DNA of 64,000 bases from Papilionanthe hookeriana x Papilionanthe teres (GCA_022702705.1 CM040425.1:4402001-4466000); one strand, 5' to 3'. Shown: positions 21,901 through 32,579, counted from the stretch's first letter. Notes: a model not told the origin generated them from the letters alone. Made by a program: numbers and translations.

Positions 21901-24003
21901 GAATCAAAGTGGAATGGGAAAGGGCTAGTTTTGGGTCTAAATGGGTCAACCCTTGGTTTTGGGTTAGGTCCACCCTCCAAGGCCAATTTGGGCTGAAGGG
22001 AAAGTCACTTGGATCAGCTTGATTAGTGGGGTCAAGTCACAATCCAAGTACAATTAAGCTTAAGCAAGAGTTAGGGGAGACATGGGAGTGGTTAATCACT
22101 CTTAAGAGAATCATTAAAGGGTCCCCTCTTCTTGCCATTTTGGGTATGGTGAAGTGTCCAAGGCTTTCATGGCTCACATGTGGCTCATGCATGGCCTCAT
22201 GGCTCACCTTTGGCATGGAAAAAGCTAAGTCAACTTTCATGAAAGAGGTTTTTAGGAATTTTGGTAATTTAGGAGTGATTTGATGGGATTTGGCACATGG
22301 CTTGATTTGGAATCATTTGATGATTGATTTGAACTTAGGGATGATTTTAATTAAGGGTATGATGAGAAGAATTTGTCATATGGGCTTTAGCATGAAGTTT
22401 GGGCTTTTAGGAAGGTTTAAGAAAGTGGGCTTTTGGTTTGAAAATAAATTTATGGATGGGAATTTTGTGAAGGATTGGGCCAAACAAATGTTGGGTTTAG
22501 TTCATGGATGTGTCATGAGTGATTTGAAGCAAGTTGGGAGTGATTTGGGTTTGAATTGGGTTGAATTTGGGCTTCCTGGTGAATGGGCCAATATAGGTCA
22601 AATTGGGCTAACTTGGGCCAATGTTGGGCTAGGGTTGAAATTGATGTAAAATAAATGTTGGGAAATGTTTATGGGAGTGTTTCAAAGAGGTTTTGGCTTT
22701 GGTTGGGTTTTGATTTTGGGGTTTGGGTTTATTTGGGTTAGGTTTGGGTTTAGGTCAAAATTGGGCCTTTTAGCTTTGGGTTGAATTTGAGTGGGGTTTG
22801 GGTCTAAATTTTGGCTAAATCATGTTAGTGTTTTGTTTGTGGGAATGTTAAGGAAGGTTTAGAAAAGATTTGGGGTTAATTGAAGTTGAATTGGGTTAGT
22901 TTGGGTTAGGTTTGGGTCATGGGTCCAAATTGGGCTTTAAGGCCAAAAGTGAAATTGGATCCAAATGTCAATCAAATTGGACTTGGATTTGGTCTAGATT
23001 GGTGTTGGTAATGTTGAATTGAAGTTTAGAATTGAATTGGACCAGAATTTCGGTCAATTGGGTAGGTTTGGTTTGACATTGGGTTCACTTAGGGTTAAAA
23101 TGGGTCAAATTGGGGGTTTTGACAAAAGTAGGGTAAATTGACAAAATTGGCCTATAGTGTAGTTGAACAAAATTAAATTGGGAATATTTGGGATTTTTTG
23201 GAATTTTCTGGGAATTTTCTGAATTTTTGGATTTTTGGGTCAAGAGGGGTATTTTGGGTATTTGGAGGGTATTGGGAGGTATTTTTGGAATTTTTTGTAT
23301 TTTTGGGTATGGATGATTAATTTGAGTAATGTGGGAATGTTTGGGATTGATTTTGAGGAATTTTGGTTAATTTAGGTGATTTTGCAAATTTTGGGTAGTT
23401 TCAAGGGTTTTGGGTAGGCTAAGCGTGTGTAGGGTCCCGGGGGTCAAAAATTGAAAATTTGGAAATTGAAGATTGGGTGAATGTAAGTGGAATGAAATCA
23501 TTTTGGTTGAGCCATGAAGCCATATCAAGCTCACATGAGCCATGAAGGGACTCATTTGAGGCATCCACTATGTTGTTCCTAACCCTCTTAGCCAAGGGCT
23601 TAGGGGTTAAGGACCATCCATGTGAATCACCTACATGAGTCAGGAGGTAAAGTTAGGTATGGGTGTGTTTTTAGGATGTGTGTGAAAGTGTAGAGTATAA
23701 GTGTAGTGTGTGTGTAGGTCAATCCTCCACTGCACCGAGGCCACCTGTGGGCGGTCCTAAGTGCCAAAGAGTCCTATAGGAACTCATCCTTTAAACTTCC
23801 ACATTTGATTTCAACCCTCTAGGTGATTAGGGGTCTACGGTCAAGTTTGTGGAGTTTGCAGGGAGTTAAGAAGTGGTTTGAATTTCTAAGTGGTGGGTCC
23901 CAATTCTAATCCTCTAAGATAGTCAAAGGAAAAGCCTAAGGCTAGATCCTAAGTACTAAAGAGAAGAAGAGAAGACCTCATCAAAAATGAGGTCAACACC
24001 TGC

Positions 24004-24588
24004 GCTATTGGAGAAAAATTCTATGGAAAAGCTTTGTGTGACTTAGGAGCAAGCATCAATCTAATGCCTCTATCAATTTTTAAGAGATTAGGATTGGGAG
24101 AAATTTCACCTACTTCAGTAACTCTTCGATTAGTCGACCATTCTATTACATATCCTAAGGGAGTTATTGAAGATGTATTAGTAAAAGTGGATAAATTTAT
24201 CTTCCCTGTAGATTTTATTGTTCTAGATATGGAAGAAGATAAAGAAATTCCTATCATTTTAGGAAGACCATTTTTAGCCACTGGAAAAGCTATGATTGAT
24301 GTTCAGAAAGGAGAATTAATTATGAGAGTAAATGACCAAAAAGTAACTTTTAATATTGTTAAATCAATGAAATATACTGTGCTAGAAAAAGATGATGAGT
24401 GTTTTCGAATGGAAGTACTTGATCATTTACAAAAAGAATATTTTAAAGAATATTATGAAGAAAAATTAGAAAAAGAAAATATTGAATTAATTGAAAAATC
24501 TGAGAGAAATGAAGAATTAGATTATATTCAAGAGAAATTTGAATTTTTGGATAACACTGAAAACACTGAAAAAAATATAGTTCCATGA
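24004..24588 (+). pseudogene. Athila1 aspartic protease domain
   Basis: Resumes gag-pol after L2. The active-site motif is CDLGASINLMPLSIFKRLGL at 24037-24096, where DLGAS stands for the usual D(S/T)GA of retroviral-type proteases, as is normal in Athila. FPVDFIVLDMEEDKEIPIIL and GRPFLATGKAMIDV follow, including the flap-side hydrophobic-hydrophobic-GRPFL signature. A lysine/glutamate-rich linker leads to an in-frame TGA at 24586-24588; the same frame continues into reverse transcriptase, so the stop probably arose from a CGA codon. It would cut Gag-Pol in the particle. Confidence 0.88.
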
Positions 24589-26210
24589 ATTATTAAACCT
24601 CCTGAACTTGAGTTAAAAATGTTACCTAATCATTTAAAATATGCTTACTTAGGCAATTCTTCAACTCTACCAGTTATTATTTCATCTGAATTAAATGAAT
24701 CTCAAGAACAAAAACTTTTAGATACGTTAAAAAAATATAAGAAAATTTTTTGTTGGACTTTAGTAGATATTAAAGGAATTAGTCCTTCAATCTGTATGCA
24801 CAGAATTATTTTAGATAATGAACATAAACCTAAAGCAGATCCACAAAGGAGATTAAATCCGATAATGAAAGAAGTAGTCAAGAAAGAAATTTTAAAATGG
24901 TTAGATAATGGTATTATATATCCTATTTCGACGATAGCTTGGGTAAGCCCAATTCATCGTGTACCTAAAGAAGAAGGGGTGACAGTCAAAGCTAATGAAA
25001 ATAATGATCTTAGCCCTATAAGACAAGTTACTGGATGGCGAATATGTATTGATTATAGAAAATTAAACACAGCCACTAGAAAAGATCACTTCCCTATACC
25101 ATTTCTAGACCAGATGTTAGATAGATTAACCGGACCTAAATATTTTTGTTTCTTAGATGGATATACCGGTTATCATCAAATACAAATTGCTCCTGAGGAT
25201 CAAGATAAAACTACATTTACTAGTCCTTATGGAACTTTCTCTTTTCGAAGAATGCCTTTTGGATTATGTAATGCACCCGCAACATTCCAAAGATGTATGA
25301 TGTCTATATTTAGTAAATTAATTGATAATGGAATAGAAGTATTTATGGATGATTTCTCCGTATTTGGAACAACATTTGACACATGCTTAAATCATCTTGA
25401 AAAAGTATTTGAAGTATGTGAGAAAACTAATTTAGTTCTTAATTGGGAGAAATGTCAATTTATGGTTACAGGCGGCATTGTATTAGGGCATAAAATTTCG
25501 GAAAAAGGCATGGAAGTAGACCCTGTAAAAATTCAAGTAATAGCTAAATTACCACCTCCAACTACGGTAAAAGGGGTAAGAAGTTTTCTTGGACATGCTG
25601 GATTTTACAGGCGTTATATTAAAGATTTTTCAAAAATTACTAAACCTCTATGTCAACTTCTTGAAAAGGACAAGAAATTTGAATTTACAACTCGAATGCC
25701 TAAATGCTTTTGAATTAATAAAAGATAAATTAATTACAAGACCTATAATAGTTTCACCTAATCGGGAGAAACCATTCGAGCTTATGTGTGATGCTAGTGA
25801 TTATGCTATAGGAGCAGTTCTTGGGCAAAGATATGATAAGATTTTCAAAGTTATATATTATGCTAGTAAAACTCTAAATGATGCTCGAAATAAATTATAC
25901 GATTATCGAAAGAGAATTATTAGCAGATTGTATATGCTTTTAATAAATTTCGGCATTATATAATAGGAACTAAATGCATCAGTGCATACCGATCATTCTC
26001 GCTATAAAATATTTAATGCAAAAGAAAGATTCTAAACCAAGATTAATCGGATGGATATTATTAATGCAAGAACTTGATTTTGAGATCATTAACAAAAAGG
26101 CAACCGATAATCAAATTGCCGATCATTTATCAAGATTAGAAAATCATGAATTATCTAATATTTATAATGAAATTTTAGACAGCTTTTCCCGATGAACAAC
26201 TTTATAATAT
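24589..26210 (+). pseudogene. Athila1 reverse transcriptase and RNase H
   Basis: RT fingers and palm are intact from 24619 to 25690: GWRICIDYRKLNTATRKDHF, FCFLDGYTGYHQIQIAPEDQ with the first catalytic Asp, SFRRMPFGLCNAPATFQRCM, and VFMDDFSVFG (FMDD in place of YMDD) about 725 bases after the ATG at 24619. The thumb (GHAGFYRRYIKDFSKITKPL) follows. A shift near 25690 moves the RNase H start (FELMCDASDYAIGAVLGQR) to another frame, and a second near 25960 breaks it again before DNQIADHLSRLE. It synthesises element cDNA from a tRNA primer; here inactive. Confidence 0.9.
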
Positions 26211-27520
26211 TAATGAGTTGAAAATACCTTAGTATGCCGATATAGTAAATTATATTGTAAGTGACATTTTACCACCTATGTTAACTTTGCAACAACGAAA
26301 AAATTCATTCACGGTACTAAATCATATTTTTGGGATGAACCATACTTATATAAGCAATGTAAGGATCTAATTATTAGAAGATGCGTGCCTTATGAAGAAA
26401 TTAAACCAATTATTCAAAAATGTCATGATTCTGATTTTGGAGGACATTTTGGGACAGATAAAACTGCATATAAAATTCTACAATCTGGATCCTACTGGCC
26501 TACTCTATTTAGAGATGTATATAGATATATTAATACCTGTGATAAATTCCAAAGAGTTGGAAACATATCAAGAAAAAATGAAATGCCTCTGAATTTTATA
26601 TTAGAAGTTGAAATTTTTGATGTTTGGGGATTAGATTTCATGGGACCTTTTATTCCGTCATTTGGAAACTCATATATATTAGTAGCTGTTGATTATGTTT
26701 CCAATTGGATTGAAGCACAAGCTTTATCTAGATGTGATGCTAAAAGTGTTTCAAAATTCTTAATGAAAAATATTTTTACTAGATTTGGAATGCCGAGAGT
26801 GATTATCACTGACGGAGGAACTCATTTTAGAAACAAATATATTCACAAACTAGTAGAAAAGTATAATATTATGCATAAGATATCGATCGCTTATCATCCA
26901 CAAACAAGTGGATTAGTCGAAGTTTCTAATCGAGAGATTAAGCGTATATTAGAAAAGTCGTCAGAATCCTAATAGATCGGACCGGTCTATAAGACTAGAC
27001 AACCGCATTATGGGCATACAGGATCGCTTATAAAACTCCGATCGGAATGACTCCTTATAGGCTTATATATGGAAAAACTTGCCACTTATCGGTTGAATTA
27101 GAACATAAAGCATATTGGGCGATTAAAGAATTTAATTATAATATGAAAGAAGCTGGTGAGAAGAGGTTGTTGCAATTAAATGAATTGGAAGAATTAAGGA
27201 ATGAATCATATGATAATGATAGGATTTATAAAGAAAGGATGAAATTATGGCATGATCGGAAAATTAATCAGAGAAATTTTGAACCAGGACAAGAAGTTTT
27301 GCTTTATAATACTAGATTGAAATTATTTCCTGGGAAATTAAAATATCGATGGTTAGGACCTTTCACCATAACTCAAATATTTTCATATGGAACTATAGAA
27401 ATTGAAGATCCAAAAACAGGACATAGATTTAAAGTAAATGGACATAGATTAAAACCATATTTCGAAAATAGACGACCAAATTTTAAAGAGGTTTTAATGC
27501 TTAGTCAACCTGAACACTAA
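26211..27520 (+). pseudogene. Athila1 integrase
   Basis: Zinc-binding HHCC region at 26421-26549: His and His are present in CHDSDFGGHFG, but the last Cys of CDxC is Phe (CDKFQRVG). The catalytic core has D in GLDFMGPF (about 26634), D in ITDGGTHF (about 26811) and E in GLVEVSNREIK (about 26919), giving a DX35E spacing. A shift and stop near 26970 break the core from the C-terminal part (27047-27520), which carries WHDRKI, GQEVLLYNTRLKLFPGKL and a WLGPFTI-type GPY/F motif. Integrase joins cDNA ends to the target; this copy cannot. Confidence 0.9.
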
Positions 27521-27966
27521 TTGAATTAGGTCGGGCTGACGACGTTAAACCAAGCGCTTTATGGGAGGCAACCCATAGTAGTCTTTTATTTTTAAACATC
27601 TACATATTAGTGAGTCTATATTATTAAAATAAATCTCACTACTCAAATTCTTATTAGAATCATCACAAAAATTGAACTTATTAGATGAGATCAGAAAATA
27701 TTCGGACCAGAGCAAAAACGGGCGATTTTTACGAATCTCGCCGACAGCGAGATCGTGGACCATTACTCATTTAGTTTTATAACTAAGTCGCCGACGGCGA
27801 GGAACTTCCCGTCGACGACGAGGAAGTTAAAAATTTGGTTTCTTAAAGATTTTTCATGCGGTTTTGGACGGATCTAAGCCATTCCTTCGTAAGAAATTAT
27901 TCCAAATCTGATTTTACACCATTTTCTTCCTTAGGAACGACTAGAGACCAATCCATTCCATCCAAA
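27521..27966 (+). other. Spacer before the first env-position gene, with GC module
   Basis: Non-coding. It has ATGGGAGGCAACCCAT at 27558, a short conserved-looking sequence after Athila pol. At 27737-27823 three copies of the TCGCCGACGGCGAG-type motif seen in the LTR recur, two with GCCGAC cores. No TATA box stands out. Confidence 0.6.
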
Positions 27967-29126
27967 ATGGCTTCCGAATTCTTAGAAACCACAAAAACTG
28001 AAGTTTTCAACCGAAGAAAATTCGTCAGTTCGGAGGCTCAGCGAATCTTCAATAAAGGCTTGATGAAGAAAAGACTTATCAAAGAAAGAGGATTCGTCAA
28101 TAAAGGAGTAGAGAATGCTACTACAAAAATCAAAGAAATAATTGCACAGCGGCATTGGGAGGTGTTTTATTATACAACTTCTGCTGTAGTTATACCAGTA
28201 GTTAAAGATTTTTACTCTAATTTACATGCGATCAACAATGGAAATGTGTACGTCAGAGGACGATGGGTAACATTTACTCCTGCAAGGGTAAATGAATTGT
28301 TTTATATAGAAAATACCTCTGTTTGTCACTATTCCAACTTTGTGCCTTCAAGATACAATATGAACGAAATCTATAGATACCCGATCGATGAACCGGATGA
28401 TCGGGAATTACGAGAAGACAGTATGTCGGCTTTTCTCGCATCACTTCTAAACCCCGTCTCGAAGCAATCGACATTTCTTTATATCATCAAAACTATTACC
28501 TACCATGAGAGTAAATAAAGTTTCAAAGGAATGCGCTATTTTAAACTATTGTATTCAAATTGGATTACCTATCGATGTTGGATCAATAATAGTAAAGTCC
28601 GTATCGGGATTAATTGTGCATGGGTCAGTGCATGGACTTGGACACCCATCTACTATATTTGCTTTATGCAGTAAATACCAAGTTTCTTATGAGGCTTGGG
28701 AAAAAGTACTTTTACCATGGAAACCACTAGATCCTACTGATATGTTTCCCACTTTGGATAACAATGATGAGATCACCGTTATTTCTGACAGAGCATCACA
28801 GAACAATCCTTTAGCAAGGCCCTTTACTGATAAGACTAATTTCATTCCGAAGAAGATTAAAGGATTGGAGAAAGAATTGCAAAATGTGATGAATTCTATT
28901 GACAATATCTCCGATATGTTCGATCATATTGATTGGAGAATGAAGGAGCACTTTGATCATACCTGGACATCTAGAGGCCAGCTTTATTCATCTACTAAGA
29001 CGTAAAGGATGGATTAATGAAGACTCTACTCGCAGAATTCCCTTTCGGGCCTTTCTACAATTTATTTGTGCACTGCGTCGCATCGGAAATATCGTAGAAG
29101 ATATTAGTTCGGACATCGAAGAGTAG
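27967..29126 (+). pseudogene. First env-position gene of Athila1 (plant transposon protein family), frameshifted
   Basis: Start chosen at MASEFLETTKTEV (27967); the frame is also open upstream to 27856. The conserved block RHWEVFYYTTSAVVIPVVKD and NVYVRGRWVTFTPARVNELF matches the protein found downstream of integrase in Athila elements (putative plant transposon protein domain). A shift between about 28440 and 28500 moves the frame to KECAILNYCIQIGLPIDVG and GHPSTIFALCSKYQV, and a further shift near 28990 is needed to read on to RAFLQFICALRR and an acidic end at 29124-29126. About 385 codons in all. No signal peptide or membrane segment is evident, so a true envelope role is doubtful. Function unknown. 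Confidence 0.7.
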
Positions 29127-30031
29127 GAAAGATTTCTATGTTTATGTTATATTTGTATATGTGTGTGTGTTTGATTTGGAGTTAAGTTTTATTATGAGTC
29201 GAACTTTGATTTGATCATCTCAGATTTGATGAGATTTTATGTAAATGGTTATGTCTCAGCATTTAGAGTGTTATGGTTTGGATTTCGATGCTGAGTATTA
29301 TGGATTTGAACAATTATGTTAAGTATGTGTGAAATTGTTAGTGTGAAATTTGTAAGTTTCATGGATTTCATTTATGAAGTTATATTGTTTGTTTTGTGTG
29401 ACTTTTTGTGAGTATAAGTACCTAATCTTCGTATTATTATTAAAATTATGTGATCGGAAGATTGATTAAGGGCAATTCGAGGTTAAAAATGATTGACAAA
29501 TTTCAAAAATTGAAAATTTTTGGGACCTCGCTGACAGCGAGAATTATCTCGCCGACAGCGAGAAAACCCGCTGACAGCGAGACCGAGCTCGCCGACGGTG
29601 AATTTTTCCCGAAACTTTTACCTTATGGAATTAATTAGCTCGCCGACGGTGAGAAAAACCTCGCTGACAGCGAGAACGCGAAAAGACCTATATTTGACCG
29701 GTCAAACGACACTATTCATCATCCCTTTCCTCAAATTTTTGAAAAAACCTACCTTGGGCTTGAGAGATCTCGGATTCGAAGCGATTTCAACACTTCTTGA
29801 CACCAGATTTTATCTTCCCTTGGTAAGAGCTTCACTCCTATGCAAAAAATTTTGATTTTCACCATGAATTTCTTCTACATTGGGATATTTTGAAAAATTT
29901 TGAAATGTGAAAAAAATACTTGGAAGAATTGCATAGAAATTGAATTAAATGGATTTTAGTTGTTGTAGGAAGCCTTCTTAGTAATATTTTGGAGTTTAGT
30001 TAAAATTTTTGTAAATTTCACAGATCAAGAA
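29127..30031 (+). other. Spacer between the two env-position genes, with GC module
   Basis: AT-rich and non-coding except for the GC-rich cluster 29527-29676: five copies of the (T)CGCYGACRGYGAG motif, three with GCCGAC cores. A perfect 12-bp palindrome TTGACCGGTCAA follows at 29694-29705. Short open frames across the cluster are by-products of its composition. Confidence 0.6.
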
Positions 30032-31188
30032 ATGGCTCCATGACAAAAGCGACGATTAGATTTTGACGAAACTCGATTCATTAGTGCGAGAACACAAACT
30101 CGATATTTTCAAAACATTCAAGCAAGAAAGTGCATACAAGATCGAGTTTTCAAGAATCCAGGAGGAGAAGTAGAGCGAGTTATAAAGGAGCGAGGATGGG
30201 AAAACTTCTGTTTCGTTACCAACAGAGCAGCGATAGAAGTTGTGAAGGAATTTTATACAAACTTAACACAGGCTGAAGATGCACCGGTTAGGGTTAGAGG
30301 ATTTTTTGTAGATTTCAACGTTGCTAGAATAAACGCTTATTATGAAGTTCGAGACACCTTGAGCGAATATGAAACTTTTGGAACTATGGAATGACCATTG
30401 GAAGAGGTGATCGACTTTCTCACTGATGGGAAAGGAGTCTGGAAGATAAAGCAGTGGGAACGGGTAAACTTCCCTCTTTCTATGCTAAATGCAACATCTA
30501 AAGCCTGGCATTATTTTATTTGTTCTACTTTGTTACCTACCTACCACCAAGTGAGGAAACAAGAGATAGAGTAGCTTCCGAATTTCGTATTCGGAACTGT
30601 AAGAGTATTAATGTGGGAAATATTATATATAAAAACATATTAGCCACTCGCTAGAAATGAAAGTGGAGGAGGACTAGGACATCCCGGTCTTATCTATGCA
30701 CTTCGCCAATTATCCGGGCTAGAGGCAAGAGATGATGAGGAATGGATAGAACCTATGAAACCCCTTACTCGAGCTAATATAAAGAAATATGAATCCCATG
30801 AAGGATGGAGATCCGGGACAAGGGATTATGTACCTTCTTCAAGTAGAGATATACCCTCTACTAGTTATGAACCACCCCCTCGCACACCACTCCTACCCTT
30901 CAAGATCCGATGAATAAGTTAACCCCGAGTAGAAAGAGTTTTGAGTCATTCGGAGTAAATATGGAAAGAAGATTTGAGCATATAGATCAAAGAATCGGAG
31001 GCTTGGACAAAAGACACGATTATGATAGCGAATATCTCCAGCGACATTCAGAGTACGAGATTGCATACTATGAAGCTGAGCGTCGTTATAGGAGTGGTGA
31101 TTTAGATGTTGTCTTTCCTGAATGCCCCCGTTATACACAAGCACCAACTGCTCAGCCTTTCTCACTGGAGATCGTGGAGACGACATAG
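30032..31188 (+). pseudogene. Second env-position gene of Athila1, with in-frame stops
   Basis: From the ATG at 30032 one frame runs to about 30912, broken by TGA or TAG stops (third codon; near 30391, 30572, 30641). The block RGWENFCFVTNRAAIEVVKE then RVRGFFVDFNVARINAYYEV corresponds to RHWEVFYYTTSAVVIPVVKD then YVRGRWVTFTPARVNELF in the first gene, so the two are paralogues. GGLGHPGLIYALRQLSG matches GLGHPSTIFALCSKYQ. The C-terminal part, 30910-31188, has SFGVNMERRFEHIDQRIGGL, a likely coiled coil, and resembles the Athila4 fragment at 57989. About 385 codons in total. Function unknown. Confidence 0.7.
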
Positions 31189-32579
31189 CTTGGGATTTTG
31201 ATGCGGAGGATTAGAATCTTTGTTTAGTTTGTTTGATTTGTTTAGATTCGTTGTTTTGTAAACTTTATTATTTCTGTGTGTAATATTTTAGTACTTTCTG
31301 TGGACTTTGGACTTGATATGTTATTTGTTTGTTTGAACAGTGATGTTAAATTTCTTATGTGTGTTAAATTAGTTGCAAATTTTTATATATATAGGATGTT
31401 AGTCTTTCTTTAATATATTGTTTAAATTGTAAATGTATGTGTAGTAACAAATTAAGTTTTCTTTGTTATGTTCGATACTTATTTTAAAAATTTCCATCCC
31501 CGCACTTTCTTTTTAAATATTATATATGGAAGAATACTAACAAGTATAGTGTTCGTAAGTAATGAAAAAGCCTCGCAAAAATTTCAAAGAAAAGAAATAC
31601 CTAAAGCTCAAAGGTATGATGAATTTTATTTATATACTTTCCCTTTTTCACTATGTAGTATAGATAGAAAAATTTAAGTTTGGGGGAAGGTAAAAATACA
31701 AATTTAATTATTAAAATTGTTCTCAAATTCTATTTTCAAAAATTATTATTAAATGATTTTCTATAGTAATTTTCAATTTAATAAATATGAGTTGCTTTAT
31801 TTAATTATTATATAAAGTTAAAGAAAATATTTCTAGTAATTCAATTAGTCAATATAATAAGATATTTGGTTAAAAGGAATAAGAATATAGTAAACTATTT
31901 AAAGTAAGGGAAACTATATTCTAAAAATTGGAAATTCTTAAGGATATAGATGAAAAAGAAAGGATAGAAACTCAATGAAGTAAAAGTTATGAAATATATA
32001 TAAGCAAAGAAATATTTTAAGTTTCAAATTTAGGAAGAGAAATTGAAGTTCAAAATTATTAACAGGCTATCCAGATACAGTAATCCTCACTTGAAAAAGA
32101 AAAAGAAAAAAAAAAGAAAAAGAAAAAGAAAAAGAAAGAAAAAAGAAAAGAAAAGAAAAATATAAGTGAGGAGAAGCTTGAGGAGATGCCTTATCAAAAA
32201 TTGGCTTCAATGGATTCAACCTAAAGGGTAAAACTTAACTATATTTCTAAACTTATATTTCATGGATTAAGTATTTTACTAAATAGTAGTTTTCTTGAAT
32301 TTCCTATCATCTAAATATCTTAAGTAATTTATAAATTTTTAATATAGTCACTCCCGAATTAAATAGAAAGCTAGAAATCTTAGACCTAATAACTAAATAA
32401 TCTTATCTCTATAAAATTAATTTAAATTACTTAGAAATATTTCTATTTAACTTTATTATAATGTTATTTAAAATTAATTCATATATTATTTGAGTTGAAA
32501 AATTCTATTATAGAAATCATTATTTTTATTTAGTATTAAAATTACTTCGAGGACAAGTAATAATTAAGTTTGGGGATTT
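31189..32579 (+). other. 3' spacer of Athila1 with two polypurine-type tracts and a hairpin
   Basis: Non-coding, 1.4 kb. It holds AAGTTTGGGGGAAGG at 31676-31690, an imperfect hairpin around an A/G tract at 32084-32172, the box GACAAGTAA at 32552-32560, and TTAAGTTTGGGGATTT immediately before the 3' LTR (about 32564-32579), the likely plus-strand primer. The same order is found in Athila2, 3 and 4. Confidence 0.75.
32084..32172 (+). ncRNA. Candidate structured RNA element: stem around an A/G-rich loop
   Basis: TCCTCACTT (32084-32092) pairs with AAGTGAGGA (32164-32172), nine pairs, closing a loop of about 70 nt made almost only of A and G. Related positions in Athila4, Athila3 and Athila2 keep the pairing with different bases. 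It is presumably part of the genomic RNA rather than an independent transcript. Role unknown. Confidence 0.5.

Larger units (their letters stand above)
16525..23998 (-). mobile_element. L2: 7.47-kb Ogre/Tat-like solo LTR nested in Athila1
   Basis: Starts TGTCGGCAT and ends TCAACA, with the 5-bp duplication CCTGC on both sides (16520-16524 and 23999-24003). Removing element plus one duplication restores the Athila1 gag-protease reading (FTIPC then AIG). I find no internal repeat of either end, so it is a solo LTR or a non-autonomous element, not an LTR pair. Orientation is taken from L1's primer site and from TATA-like TATTTAAAC on the minus strand (21626-21635). Read on the minus strand it begins TGTTGACCTCATTTTTGATG. 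No coding domain; its open frames lack recognisable homology. Confidence 0.75.

Noticed and set aside
22026..22649. Open frames with methionine- and glycine-rich translations in L2
   Set aside because: Low-complexity, built from repeated words such as TTGGG; no homology and no conservation in L1 or L3.
21900..23400. Interstitial telomere repeat
   Set aside because: GGGTTT-like words are irregular and do not form a TTTAGGG array.
27967..31188. True envelope glycoprotein genes
   Set aside because: Position is env-like, but I see no signal peptide, membrane anchor or cleavage motif; the domain matches the plant transposon protein of unknown function.
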